From assembly GCA_052389915.1 (NCBI GenBank), contig JBQTHL010000014.1, positions 186,001 to 250,000 of the forward strand: a stretch of DNA of 64,000 nucleotides. Direction: 5' to 3'. Source of the DNA: Panacagrimonas sp052389915. GTDB taxonomy: Bacteria > Pseudomonadota > Gammaproteobacteria > Nevskiales > Nevskiaceae. Below, piece by piece: positions 8,054 through 18,714 of this stretch; the stretch's first letter is position 1; each line of letters starts with the position of its first letter. The position numbers and the translations under genes are program-made. A model generated the notes under the pieces. It had not been told where the DNA came from. It made no database searches and worked only from the letters and a program-made list of their open reading frames with translations.

Positions 8054-8905
8054 ATGTTGCGCCTCTACGCTTTCGTGCTTGCAGCCGTATGGATGGTCCT
8101 GCCGTTCGGTGTCGCGGCAATGGTGGAAGAACGTCTGCCGATCACGCTGGAATCCGGCCGGACGCTCGAAGCCGTCATGCGGCGGCCGCAGAGCATCGTG
8201 GAGCCCTTGCCCGCGGTCGTTCTAATTGGGGGATTCCGGCGCGGGGTCGGCGCCCTGGACTTGTTGCCACCGTCGGAGAAGCTGATTTTTGTCGGGCTCG
8301 ATTACCCCGCCGACGTGCCGAAGCGCATCCGCTGGTGGCAAATACCTGGCCTCAGCGGGGAAATGGAGCGCGGCCTGACGGATACGCGAGAGGCGCTGGG
8401 CTTGCTGCACCGTGAATTGCGTATCAGGACCGACGTCGATGCCGATCGAATCACGCTTGCCGGCGCAAGCCTGGGCAGTCTGTTCGCCGTCATTGCCGCT
8501 GCGGAGCACGACTATCCGCGGCTGGTCGTCGCGCACGGGTTTGGCGACGTGCCGGGGATGATTCGCTACCAGTTCGAGAAGAAATTGGAGCCCAAATACG
8601 GCGCCGTCGGCCGCTGGGTCGCCTGGCTCGCACAGCACGGCATCTCTCTGCTGATCGACATTCCTGCCCCGGAAATCTTCGCCGAACGTCTGCAAGCCCA
8701 TCAGCGAGTGCTGCTGATCAAGGCGCAGAACGACGACTTCATTCCTGCCGATGCAACCGCCGCGCTGCTCGATGCCTTGCGGCGCTCGGAAGCGCAGATC
8801 GAACTGCGGACCACGCCGGGCAAGCACGTGCGCGGAGCCAGGAACCCCGAAGCGGTCAAGGCGATTTACAACCTTTTCGAAGAGTGGCTGTTGCGTGAGG
8901 AGTAA
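8054..8905 (+). CDS. Exported alpha/beta-hydrolase-fold protein
   Basis: 283-residue protein with an N-terminal signal peptide (LRLYAFVLAAVWMVLPFGVAA). Nucleophile elbow GASLGS (Ser about residue 138), an aspartate in the NDDFIPADAT segment and a histidine in GKHVRG form a plausible catalytic triad, so it is probably an active periplasmic esterase or dienelactone-hydrolase-like enzyme. It is divergent from alaC and followed by the ahpC promoter. Substrate unknown. Confidence 0.75.
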   Translation: MLRLYAFVLAAVWMVLPFGVAAMVEERLPITLESGRTLEAVMRRPQSIVEPLPAVVLIGGFRRGVGALDLLPPSEKLIFVGLDYPADVPKRIRWWQIPGLSGEMERGLTDTREALGLLHRELRIRTDVDADRITLAGASLGSLFAVIAAAEHDYPRLVVAHGFGDVPGMIRYQFEKKLEPKYGAVGRWVAWLAQHGISLLIDIPAPEIFAERLQAHQRVLLIKAQNDDFIPADATAALLDALRRSEAQIELRTTPGKHVRGARNPEAVKAIYNLFEEWLLREE

Positions 8906-8916
8906 GCGCGAGTCGC

Positions 8917-8982
8917 ATAGTGATTCGCTATGCCTCGAATAAGAAAAACTCGTTGGCCCTATCGAGAAGCCCCACCTAGACT
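8917..8982 (+). promoter_or_regulatory. ahpC promoter with an OxyR-like operator
   Basis: ATAG-N7-CTAT at 8917-8931 is an exact outer match to the OxyR element. Exactly 7 bases later a weaker second element follows (ATAA-N7-TCGT, 8939-8953), the tandem spacing OxyR tetramers use. The second element abuts a -35-like TTGGCC (8953-8958), followed 18 bases later by a -10-like TAGACT (8977-8982). The inner bases of the first element match the consensus poorly. Regulation of ahpC by OxyR is therefore inferred. Confidence 0.6.
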
Positions 8983-9048
8983 GTGCATCGTCAGGTCGTG
9001 AACACCTCCGATCCCAGCCTCTATTCCCCCACTCTCCAGGAGTATTCA

Positions 9049-9648
9049 ATGAGCGTTCTCGTCAACCGTCCCGCCCCCGACTTCACCGCTGCCGCCGTAC
9101 TCGGCGACGGCACCATCACCGACAGCCTCAAGCTGTCCGATTACCTCGGCCGGTACGTGGTGCTGTTCTTCTGGCCGCTGGATTTCACTTTCGTCTGCCC
9201 GTCCGAAATCATTGCCCACGAGAATCGCCGCAAGGCTTTCGAGGAGCGCGGCGTGCAGTTGATCGGCGTGTCCATCGACAGCCAGTTCACCCATTTCGCC
9301 TGGCGCAGCACGCCGGTCGAGAAGGGCGGCATCGGCCCGGTCGGCTTTCCCATGGTGGCCGACGTGAACCATGAGATCACCCGCGCCTACGGTGTCGAGC
9401 ACCAGGGCGGCGTTGCTTTCCGCGCCTCGTTCCTGATCGACAAGAACGGCGTGGTGCAGCACCAAGTGGTCAACAACCTGCCGCTGGGCCGCGAAGCCGA
9501 CGACATGCTGCGTCTGGTCGATGCCTTGCAGTTCACCGAGCAGTACGGCGAAGTCTGCCCGGCCGGCTGGCGCAAGGGTCAGGCCGGCATGAAGCCGACG
9601 GCCGATGGCGTGGCGCAGTATCTGGCCGAGCATGCCGAGAAGCTTTGA
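9049..9648 (+). CDS. ahpC: Typical 2-Cys peroxiredoxin AhpC
   Basis: Reduces hydrogen peroxide and organic hydroperoxides. 199 residues. Peroxidatic Cys in DFTFVCPSEI, resolving Cys in GEVCPAGW, plus catalytic Thr and Arg positions of the Prx1/AhpC group. The ATG at 9049 has an AGGAGT site 5 bases upstream and begins MSVLVNRPAPDF, so the open upstream frame is untranslated leader. No ahpF is next door. trxB follows at 115 bases, suggesting reduction through thioredoxin rather than AhpF, as is known for many AhpC/Prx1 enzymes. Confidence 0.95.
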   Translation: MSVLVNRPAPDFTAAAVLGDGTITDSLKLSDYLGRYVVLFFWPLDFTFVCPSEIIAHENRRKAFEERGVQLIGVSIDSQFTHFAWRSTPVEKGGIGPVGFPMVADVNHEITRAYGVEHQGGVAFRASFLIDKNGVVQHQVVNNLPLGREADDMLRLVDALQFTEQYGEVCPAGWRKGQAGMKPTADGVAQYLAEHAEKL

Positions 9649-9654
9649 GCAGCG

Positions 9655-9758
9655 GGGAGACGGGAGACGAGACTAGGGGTACGTGAAAACATCACGCACT
9701 CTGGACCTTCGTATCCCGTTTCCCGTTTCCCGTTTCCCGTCTCTCGTCTCTCGTGTCC
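9655..9758. repeat. Repeat-rich linker between ahpC and trxB
   Basis: A purine-rich block (GGGAGACGGGAGACGAGAC, 9656-9674) is followed about 45 bases later by its pyrimidine-rich near-complement (CCCGTCTCTCGTCTCTCGTGTCCC region, 9735-9758). Just before that come three CCCGTTT units (9716-9736). The transcript could fold into a long imperfect stem. It may be a dispersed intergenic repeat, or a structural element between the two genes. Confidence 0.7.
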
Positions 9759-9763
9759 CAAAA

Positions 9764-10714
9764 ATGACCCACCATCCCCTCATCATTCTCGGTTCCGGCC
9801 CCGCGGGTTACACCGCGGCGGTGTACGCCGCACGCGCCAACCTCAAGCCTGTACTGATTACCGGTATCGAGCAGGGCGGTCAGCTCATGACCACCACCGA
9901 GGTCGATAATTGGCCTGGCGACGTGCACGGCCTGCTGGGCCCGGCACTGATGGATCGCATGCAGAAACATGCGGAGCGTTTCGACACGAAGTTCGTGTTC
10001 GATCACATCCACTCGGTAGACCTGAAGAGCAAACCGTTCAAGCTCAAGGGCGAGGCCGAGTACACCTGCGACGCGCTCATCATTGCGACGGGCGCGTCCG
10101 CGCGTTACCTGGGCCTGCCTTCGGAAACCGAGTTCCGCGGCAAGGGCGTATCCGCCTGCGCGACCTGCGACGGCTTCTTCTACAAGGGCCAGGAAGTAGC
10201 CGTGATCGGTGGCGGCAACACCGCGGTCGAGGAGGCGCTGTACCTATCCAACATCGCGGCCAAGGTCACGGTCGTGCATCGCCGCGACCGCTTCAAGGGC
10301 GAGAAGATCCTGCACGACAAGCTGTTCAAGCGGCAGGCCGAAGGCAAGGTCGAAATCGTGTGGGATTCGACTCTCGACGAGGTGCTTGGAGACGCGGGCG
10401 GTGTGACGGGCATGCGCGTCAAGAATCTGAAGACGGGTGCGGCGCGCGACGTGCGCCTGAAGGGCGTGTTCATCGCCATCGGGCACACACCCAACACCGG
10501 CATCTTCGAAGGCCAGTTGGAGATGGCCGGCGGGTACCTGAAAGTGCAGAGCGGTTCCAGCGGCAACGCCACGCAGACCAGCGTGCCGGGTGTGTTTGCG
10601 GCAGGCGATGTGATGGATCACGTTTATCGCCAGGCCATCACCAGCGCCGGCACGGGCTGCCAGGCGGCGCTCGATGCAGAGCGTTACCTCGATGCGCTGG
10701 CGGGCATCCACTGA
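9764..10714 (+). CDS. trxB: Thioredoxin-disulfide reductase
   Basis: NADPH-dependent flavoenzyme that reduces thioredoxin. 316 residues, normal. FAD-binding GSGPAGYTAA at the N-terminus, redox-active CATC (Cys132, Cys135), NADPH-binding GGGNTAVEEAL, and the C-terminal FAD motif GVFAAGDVMDHVYRQ. Start at ATG 9764 (MTHHPLIILGSGPAG); an upstream in-frame extension would translate the repeat region and is rejected. It lies downstream of ahpC and upstream of a strong terminator, so both may form one oxidative-stress unit. Confidence 0.95.
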   Translation: MTHHPLIILGSGPAGYTAAVYAARANLKPVLITGIEQGGQLMTTTEVDNWPGDVHGLLGPALMDRMQKHAERFDTKFVFDHIHSVDLKSKPFKLKGEAEYTCDALIIATGASARYLGLPSETEFRGKGVSACATCDGFFYKGQEVAVIGGGNTAVEEALYLSNIAAKVTVVHRRDRFKGEKILHDKLFKRQAEGKVEIVWDSTLDEVLGDAGGVTGMRVKNLKTGAARDVRLKGVFIAIGHTPNTGIFEGQLEMAGGYLKVQSGSSGNATQTSVPGVFAAGDVMDHVYRQAITSAGTGCQAALDAERYLDALAGIH

Positions 10715-10734
10715 GTTTTGTTGCGCGTAAAAAA

Positions 10735-10758
10735 GCCTCCGCTTGCGGAGGCTTTTTT
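10735..10758 (+). terminator. Rho-independent terminator after trxB
   Basis: Perfect 8-base stem GCCTCCGC-TT-GCGGAGGC followed by six T and preceded by a run of A, so it could work in both directions. It lies 20 bases after the trxB stop. Confidence 0.92.
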
Positions 10759-10899
10759 ATTCGCAAGGCGCATTCATGCGCCGGGCCGGGCGGCGAATGA
10801 ATGCGCCATACGACGGCGGAGCGTCTCAAGACCTTGCATCGCAATCGGAGGCCCGTCAGTCTCCCGGCACAAGAATGATTGGAGGACGCAGTCTTGAAG

Positions 10900-11505
10900 A
10901 TGAAGCTGTATTGCAGCAGGAACTCGCCCTACGCGCGCAAGGTGCGCGTGGTCGCACAGGAGTTGGGGCTGGCCGGTCTGATCGAGGAAATCGACTGCGA
11001 TCCGTTTCACCCGCCGCCCGAACTGCTCGCCTCCAATCCGCTGTCGCGCATCCCGACCCTGATCACCGAGAAGGGCGAAGCCCTGCCGGATTCCAGTCTC
11101 ATCATCGAATACCTGCTGACGCGCGGCCGTGGGCTGGCGGCATTGCCGCGCGGGTCGCAGCGCTGGTCGGCGCTGCGACGGACGCAGGTCGCGGAGGGGG
11201 TGATCGACGCGGCGATCGCCACCGTGTTCGAGAAGCGCAGACCCGAGAGCATCCGCCACGTTCCCTTTCTTGATCGCCAGGCCGACGTGATCCGCCGCTC
11301 GGTTGCCGTGCTCGACCTGGAAGCATCGGAATTGGCTACGGACACGCCGGGCGTTCTCGAAGTGACTGTCGGCGTGGCGCTGGCCTACCTGAATTTTCGC
11401 CTGCCCTATATCGAGTGGCGCAAGGGGCACGAGCCGCTGGATCGCTGGTTCAACAGCTTCGCGCAGCGGCCTTCGATGGTCGCCACCGAACCGCCACCGG
11501 GCTGA
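10900..11505 (+). CDS. Glutathione S-transferase family protein
   Basis: 201-residue protein with an N-terminal thioredoxin-like GST domain (MKLYCSRNSPYARKVRV; the glutathione-binding PDSSLIIEYL segment about residues 62-71) and a helical C-terminal domain. Catalytic Ser/Cys identity is uncertain; Cys5 or Ser6/Ser9 are candidates. Start choice: ATG 10900 is the family-like start, but GGAGGA (10881-10886) is better spaced for the TTG at 10894, which would add two residues. The stop overlaps the start of the NlpC/P60 lipoprotein gene. Confidence 0.87.
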   Translation: MKLYCSRNSPYARKVRVVAQELGLAGLIEEIDCDPFHPPPELLASNPLSRIPTLITEKGEALPDSSLIIEYLLTRGRGLAALPRGSQRWSALRRTQVAEGVIDAAIATVFEKRRPESIRHVPFLDRQADVIRRSVAVLDLEASELATDTPGVLEVTVGVALAYLNFRLPYIEWRKGHEPLDRWFNSFAQRPSMVATEPPPG

Positions 11506-11972
11506 TGCGACGACAACTCGGCGTTTCGCTGTTCGTCGCGCTTGCGCTACTGCTCGCCGGCTGCACGCATTCCAGCTACAAGCCCACGCCGGAAACCGAT
11601 GCGCTGCGCCGCGGCATCGTGCTCGACGCACTGGGCCAGATCGGCCGCCCCTATCGTTTCGGCGGCACCACGCCGGACGGTTTCGATTGCAGCGGACTGG
11701 TGCAATACGTATTCGCGCAACAGGGCTTGAAGGTGCCGCGAACCACGCGCGAGCAGCACAAATCCGGCGAGGAAATCGATCTTGACGAGGCCGAGCCCGG
11801 CGACCTGCTGTTCTACAGTTTCAACCGCAGCGGCATCGATCATGTAGCGGTGTATCTCGGCGACGGCCAGGCCGTGCATGCGCCCTCCACCGGCAAACAG
11901 GTGATCGTGGCGCCGGTCGGCAATCGCTGGTGGATGGATCGCTACGTCGATGCGGTGCGCGTGATTCGCTGA
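11505..11972 (+). CDS. NlpC/P60 family lipoprotein, probable peptidoglycan endopeptidase
   Basis: 155-residue lipoprotein: signal sequence ending in the lipobox LLAGC (Cys20), then an NlpC/P60 domain with catalytic Cys62 (DGFDCSGLVQYV), His113 (GIDHVAVYLG) and a third polar residue in the VHAPSTGK segment. Related Spr/MepS-type enzymes cut the D-Glu to meso-Dap or cross-link bonds of peptidoglycan from the inner face of the outer membrane. The ATG overlaps the preceding GST stop (TGATG). Length is close to MepS. Confidence 0.92.
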   Translation: MRRQLGVSLFVALALLLAGCTHSSYKPTPETDALRRGIVLDALGQIGRPYRFGGTTPDGFDCSGLVQYVFAQQGLKVPRTTREQHKSGEEIDLDEAEPGDLLFYSFNRSGIDHVAVYLGDGQAVHAPSTGKQVIVAPVGNRWWMDRYVDAVRVIR

Positions 11973-11973
11973 C

Positions 11974-12789
11974 TCAACGCTCGTAGCGATGCCGGCTATC
12001 GACAAGGCCCTTGCGGAATCCCTTGCGGACCAGCATTCGCGCCGCGCTGTCGATGCGTGAAACCCAGTCGCGTAACGGCTGACCCGGCCGCGCGCGAAAC
12101 GAGGTGACATGAAATGCCTGATCGTCACGCATTGGTGTATCGCCGAAGTAGTAGTTGGACACACAGCAACGCACTGCATCGACTGCGATCGGCCGCACCG
12201 AATGCAGCGATCGCTGGTGCGTCTCCATGACGACCAGCCGGTTGAAGCGCGCCGCAATCACGACCGGCTCGCCGCGGATACCGTTCGGCCACAACTCAAG
12301 GTCGCCACCGGCGGACTCGGGCCAGTCTGGCGTCAAATAGAACAACAGGTTGAGATTGCGCCAGCGCACACGCCCGGCGTCGTGCGAATTGTCGATGTGC
12401 GGATTCAGGAAGTGTCCACACCCCATCGAGGACACGCCGCCGGCGTAGAGCTGCGGGTCCGGATGCAGGTCGCGCTTGCCGGTGATGTCGCGGATCGCCT
12501 CGACCACCGCCTCGGCATGAAACGCAAACAGCGCCGCTTCGATCAGCGGGTCGTGTCGATCCATTTGCGCCGACACGTACTTGCGCTCGCGAAACGTGCT
12601 GCGCAGACGCATCTGCCCTGCATCCGGGAAAGCGCCATGAATGGCCGATGCGACCGCTTCCGGCAGCAAGCCGTCGAGCACGCAATATCGGATCGGCGCG
12701 GATTCCGCGAACTGGCGCGCCATTGCGATCTGCGCCTCGCGCAGTCGCACTGCAATCAGGCTGTCCAGCGGGGCGTGTGCTCGATCCAT
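11974..12789 (-). CDS. 2-oxoglutarate/Fe(II) dioxygenase, prolyl-4-hydroxylase-like
   Basis: 271-residue double-stranded beta-helix oxygenase. The iron facial triad is visible as HID (LNPHIDNSHD, about residues 151-153) and a distal His in QRSLHSVRPI; GDLELW lies between them. Such proteins hydroxylate peptides or small molecules using 2-oxoglutarate and O2. The ATG at 12789 was chosen because upstream sequence is a dispersed repeat and shares nothing with the family. It converges with the NlpC/P60 gene (1 base between stops). Substrate unknown. Confidence 0.82.
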   Translation of the reverse strand: MDRAHAPLDSLIAVRLREAQIAMARQFAESAPIRYCVLDGLLPEAVASAIHGAFPDAGQMRLRSTFRERKYVSAQMDRHDPLIEAALFAFHAEAVVEAIRDITGKRDLHPDPQLYAGGVSSMGCGHFLNPHIDNSHDAGRVRWRNLNLLFYLTPDWPESAGGDLELWPNGIRGEPVVIAARFNRLVVMETHQRSLHSVRPIAVDAVRCCVSNYYFGDTPMRDDQAFHVTSFRARPGQPLRDWVSRIDSAARMLVRKGFRKGLVDSRHRYER

Positions 12790-12870
12790 GCGGAAGATTG
12801 GAACACGATGCGACGAGCATCCGATAATCCGTGCCTCGTGCCGAAGTACGACGAACCCGAATTCCGAAAC

Positions 12871-12918
12871 GGCGGCAAAAGATTGCCGCCCTACGTAGGT
12901 CGGCAATCCTTTGCCGAC
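12871..12918. repeat. Compound inverted repeat upstream of glgP
   Basis: Two hairpins of related sequence, GGCGGCAAAAGATTGCCGCC and GTCGGCAATCCTTTGCCGAC, flank a CTACGTAG palindrome. The whole forms a 48-base near-perfect dyad. It resembles a REP/MITE-like intergenic element distinct from the GTAGGAGGGG family seen elsewhere in the window. Confidence 0.8.
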
Positions 12919-12941
12919 ACCTGCAGCAGGAGCCGCACAGC

Positions 12942-15461
<2,520 letters not shown>

Positions 15462-15482
15462 TTTCTCAGCGACTGGCTGCGA

Positions 15483-16727
15483 TCACGGGCCGGTGCGCAG
15501 CACATTCGCGCGTCGGAGCAGGAACTCGCGGACGTCGGCGTCCTCGCTCAGACCCGTCGCCCGTTCGTACGCGCGGAGCGCTTCGGTCGTGCGGCCGAGT
15601 TGTGCGAGCAGGTGCGCGCGCACCGCCCACCAGGGCTGATAAGCGTCGACGACATCAGCGTCGATCGCTTCCAGCCGGCTCAGACCGGCCTGCGCGCCAA
15701 AGGCTTCGCCTTCGGCTGCGGCTTGGCCTACGCGCGCGCCCACGGTCGGCGCAATCTCCATCAGCCCGGCATACAGACTCGCAATCACCTCCCAGCGGGT
15801 CGTGCCGGTGCGTGCGCGCTGCGCGTGCACCGACTGGATTGCCGCTTCCAGTTGAAAGCGACCCATGCGCTGCATCGCTCCGGCCCGTCGCAGCACAGAT
15901 TCGGCCTCGTCGATCATCGATGGCGACCAGCGTGTCGTGTCTTGTTGGCTCAGCGGCACGTAGCCGCGCGCGGCGTCGCGGCGAGCTTCTCGCCGCGAAT
16001 CGCAATACAGAACCAGGCTCAACAGCCCCAGCGCCTCGGCTTGATCGGGCATGAGCTGCACCAGCATCCGCGCCAACTGAATCGCTTCAGAGGCGAGCCC
16101 CGAGCGACGCGCGTCAGCTTCACCGACCGCATCCCAGCCGGTGCCGTAGGCCGCATAGATGCCGGCGAGCACGGCGTCCAGCCGGTCCGGGAGATCGGCC
16201 ACGGCGGGCACCTCGAACGCGATCCCTGCGTCGCGAATCTTGGTCTTGGCGCGAACCAGCCGCTGGCCCATGGCGGCCGGCGCGCACAGAAACGCCGAAG
16301 CAATGGTGGCCGCGTCCAGGCCGAGCACGGTTTGCAGCATCAGTGGCGTGCGCGACGCGGCGTCAATTGCCGGGTGGGCGCATACGAACATCAGCTTGAG
16401 ACGCTCATCGGGGAACATTTCCGGCTCCGCTTCCGACAGGTCCTGCGCCTGGCCGAGCATGGCGTCGAGTTCGATCAGCGGACGCGCCGCCTCGTGCACC
16501 TGCGCGTGACGCTGCGCATCGATCAGGCGGTACCGCGCGGCCGTCAGCAACCAGGCTTCCGGACGATCCGGCACGCCATCGCGCGGCCAGGTGCGCAGCG
16601 CCAGCTCAAAGGCGTCGGCGAGCGCATCCTCGACCGCCGCCAGATCGTGCGAGCGCGCAGCAACGAAGGCGACGAGGCGGCCGTAACTCTGCCGGGCGGC
16701 GGCGACGACAGCCTCGTGCGCCGTCAT
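15483..16727 (-). CDS. ECF RNA polymerase sigma factor, ECF42-like with C-terminal TPR-like extension
   Basis: 414 residues, twice the usual ECF length. Sigma-70 region 2 about residues 10-75 (RLVAFVAARSHDLAAVEDALADAFELALRTWP; PEAWLLTAARYRLID), region 4 about 110-165 (RTPLMLQTVLGLDAATIASAFLCAPAAMGQRLVRAKTKI), then a long helical DUF6596/TPR-like domain. This architecture and the adjacent YCII/DGPF gene, 10 bases upstream, are the marks of the ECF42 group. In that group no anti-sigma factor is known and the C-terminal extension controls activity (established for the family, inferred here). Confidence 0.9.
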   Translation of the reverse strand: MTAHEAVVAAARQSYGRLVAFVAARSHDLAAVEDALADAFELALRTWPRDGVPDRPEAWLLTAARYRLIDAQRHAQVHEAARPLIELDAMLGQAQDLSEAEPEMFPDERLKLMFVCAHPAIDAASRTPLMLQTVLGLDAATIASAFLCAPAAMGQRLVRAKTKIRDAGIAFEVPAVADLPDRLDAVLAGIYAAYGTGWDAVGEADARRSGLASEAIQLARMLVQLMPDQAEALGLLSLVLYCDSRREARRDAARGYVPLSQQDTTRWSPSMIDEAESVLRRAGAMQRMGRFQLEAAIQSVHAQRARTGTTRWEVIASLYAGLMEIAPTVGARVGQAAAEGEAFGAQAGLSRLEAIDADVVDAYQPWWAVRAHLLAQLGRTTEALRAYERATGLSEDADVREFLLRRANVLRTGP

Positions 16728-16737
16728 CGCAGGTGCT

Positions 16738-17085
16738 TCAACCGGACATGGGGACGATGGGCCGCACCTCGACCTTGCCGCTTGCCGCGGCCGGGCAACG
16801 CGCCGCCCATTCCAGCGCGGCGTCGAGGTTCGCCGCCTCGATCAGCATCACGCCGCCGAGCTGCTCCTTGGTCTCCGCATAAGGCCCGTCCTGAACCTGG
16901 CGCTTGCCGTCGCGCAGGGAAAGCGTGGTCGCGGTTCCCGGTCCTTGCAGGCAGGCGCCGCCGGTGAGCGTGTCGCCCAGCGCGGCGGCGTAAGCCTTCC
17001 AGGGCGCCCAGTATTCCGGCGCCTTGGCACTGTTGCGCGCGGCGAAATCGTCGGCGGTTTCGTAAATGACGATGGCGTATTTCAT
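16738..17085 (-). CDS. YCII-related (DGPF domain) protein paired with the ECF sigma factor
   Basis: 115-residue ferredoxin-like-fold protein of the YciI family. The DGPYAETKEQLGG segment holds the DGPF signature (here DGPY) and GGVMLIEAANLDAALEWA follows. ATG at 17085 has GAGGAA upstream. Genes of this family are standard partners of ECF42 sigma factors, usually as their targets, but the biochemical role is unknown. Confidence 0.9.
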   Translation of the reverse strand: MKYAIVIYETADDFAARNSAKAPEYWAPWKAYAAALGDTLTGGACLQGPGTATTLSLRDGKRQVQDGPYAETKEQLGGVMLIEAANLDAALEWAARCPAAASGKVEVRPIVPMSG

Positions 17086-17256
17086 GGCTTCCTCGGTGTC
17101 GGCAAAAGGGATCGCACGAAGTCCGTGCACTTCCATGACGGGCGGGCGCAGCCCATTTCGACATTTGATGTGGCGGGACGCAAGGAAGCCCGGGTCGTTA
17201 CCCCGAAACCCTGGAAGGTTGAACGCCGCCCGGCCACGGCCCGAACTTCGGACAGG

Positions 17257-18258
17257 CTACGACACGACCCGAACGCGAGTCTCGGACTCCGTCTTGATGC
17301 GCGCGGCCAGCGCGGCGGTCACTTGCACCTCGCCCTCGTCGGTCACCGCCAGCACCTGGTGCAGACCCAGCTTGCGCGCCAGGCGGGGCCAGCCGTGAAC
17401 GCCCGCAACGAATAGCGCCGCGCCGCCCGCCTCGGCCAAGGTACCGTCGCGATGCACCACGGTGAGCGAGCACAGTCCGCGTGCGGGCCAGCCGGTGGTA
17501 GGGTCCAGCAGATGCGCATAGCGCACCCCGTTGAACTCGAAAAAACGCTGATCGTCACCGTGCGTGTTGACGGCTTCGTCCCGGGCCGCGAGCGTCGCGA
17601 TGACACTGGCTTGCTCAGCTGTCGAACGCGGATCGCGAATGCCGATACGCCAGGGCCGCTCGGCACGTCCACCGCGTACCGCCAAATTGCCGCCGGCATC
17701 GACGATGGCGTCGGCGAATCCACGCTCGCGCAGCAGGTCCAACGCAAGATCCACGATCCAGCCCTTGCCGATGCCGCCGAAATCCCAGCCCACCTGTGGC
17801 GCCGGGCCGTAGCTGGCGCCGCCGTCGTAAGCGGGCGCGCCGCGAATGGCCTTGAGCGCGGCGTCGATCTGCGCCCCTTCGGGCGGCATGTCGCGCAGGC
17901 CCGCCATGTCGTGGAAACCCCAGAGCCGCACCAGCGATGCGATGCGGGGTTCGAACAAGCCCCCGGTGGCCTGGCGCATGGCCCAGGCGCGCGCGAACAG
18001 CGGACGCATCCACACCGGGATCTCGGCAGCCCCCCCGGCTGCCAGATCGGCATTGATGCGCGCGAGCGCCCCTGCGCCCCAGGCCCACCAATGCTTGCCG
18101 AACTCCTGCATGGCGCGTTCGACTTCTGCGATGGCCTCGGCCGCATCCCCGCGGCGGTTGCGGTGACCCGCAGCCGCCACGGTGATGCTGACGTCGGTGC
18201 CCATGGCGAAGAACCCGAGCTTCACCAGCGGTGCCGGGCGGTTGCGCCCGATTTTCAT
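17257..18258 (-). CDS. apbE: ApbE-family FAD:protein FMN transferase with altered metal-site residues
   Basis: 333-residue flavin transferase homologue that would attach FMN through a phosphoester to Thr/Ser of extracytoplasmic proteins. Family segments seen: FFAMGTDVSITV, DFGGIGKGWIVDLALDLL and HLLDPTTGWPARG. The usual Mg-binding D-x-x-x-T of ADALATAL reads AEAGGAAL here (Asp to Glu, Thr to Ala), and the usual TSG is THG, so catalysis may be changed. No clear signal peptide; the ATG at 18258 is the best of several starts. It closes a leftward cluster that encodes a protein with an ideal flavinylation site, its probable substrate. Confidence 0.88.
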   Translation of the reverse strand: MKIGRNRPAPLVKLGFFAMGTDVSITVAAAGHRNRRGDAAEAIAEVERAMQEFGKHWWAWGAGALARINADLAAGGAAEIPVWMRPLFARAWAMRQATGGLFEPRIASLVRLWGFHDMAGLRDMPPEGAQIDAALKAIRGAPAYDGGASYGPAPQVGWDFGGIGKGWIVDLALDLLRERGFADAIVDAGGNLAVRGGRAERPWRIGIRDPRSTAEQASVIATLAARDEAVNTHGDDQRFFEFNGVRYAHLLDPTTGWPARGLCSLTVVHRDGTLAEAGGAALFVAGVHGWPRLARKLGLHQVLAVTDEGEVQVTAALAARIKTESETRVRVVS

Positions 18259-18370
18259 GGCCCATTCCCTAAACAGTGTTGCCCTGAACAGACTCATGCT
18301 GGGTTGCCGCGCTTGCACGGCCGCCGGCCACACGGTGCTTACCGCTTCACACCGTCCTCAGCGCCGCTTC

Positions 18371-18640
18371 TCAGGGCGTGTAGTACTCGTCCTTGCACAG
18401 CTTGCCGTCGCCGTTGGTGTCGCGCGTCGGGAAGCGCTTGTCGAGTTGGCCGCCCGGCGTGACTTCGGCCTTGGACAGGCAACCGTCGCCGTCCTTGTCC
18501 ACACCAGGCACCTTGACCTGCGAGTTGTCGCCGGCCTTGAGGAAAACGCCGCCTACTTCGCCTTCCTGCGCAGACACCGAACCCACGCAGAGAACCAGGC
18601 CGGCAGAGACCAGAGCGGCAGAGAGAATCTTGGATTTCAT
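18371..18640 (-). CDS. Small exported EF-hand protein
   Basis: 89 residues with a signal peptide (about residues 1-24, ending VSAQ) and two EF-hand-like calcium loops: DKDGDGCLSKAE and DTNGDGKLCKDE. Each loop holds one Cys, which could form a disulfide linking the loops in the periplasm. EF-hand proteins recur in gene clusters for extracytoplasmic flavinylation, so it may support electron transfer or metal handling there. Between the PepSY and apbE genes on the same strand. Confidence 0.82.
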   Translation of the reverse strand: MKSKILSAALVSAGLVLCVGSVSAQEGEVGGVFLKAGDNSQVKVPGVDKDGDGCLSKAEVTPGGQLDKRFPTRDTNGDGKLCKDEYYTP

Positions 18641-18714
18641 TGGGACACCCCTTTCAAGTTTGAACAGCAACGGACAACGGATATGCATCGCCACCGCAAT
18701 CAGCACCGGGCACA

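Noticed and set aside
9655..9758. Considered as a CRISPR array because of the short repeated units
   Set aside because: Units are 7-10 bases, contiguous and without spacers; no cas genes. No CRISPR array was seen in the window.
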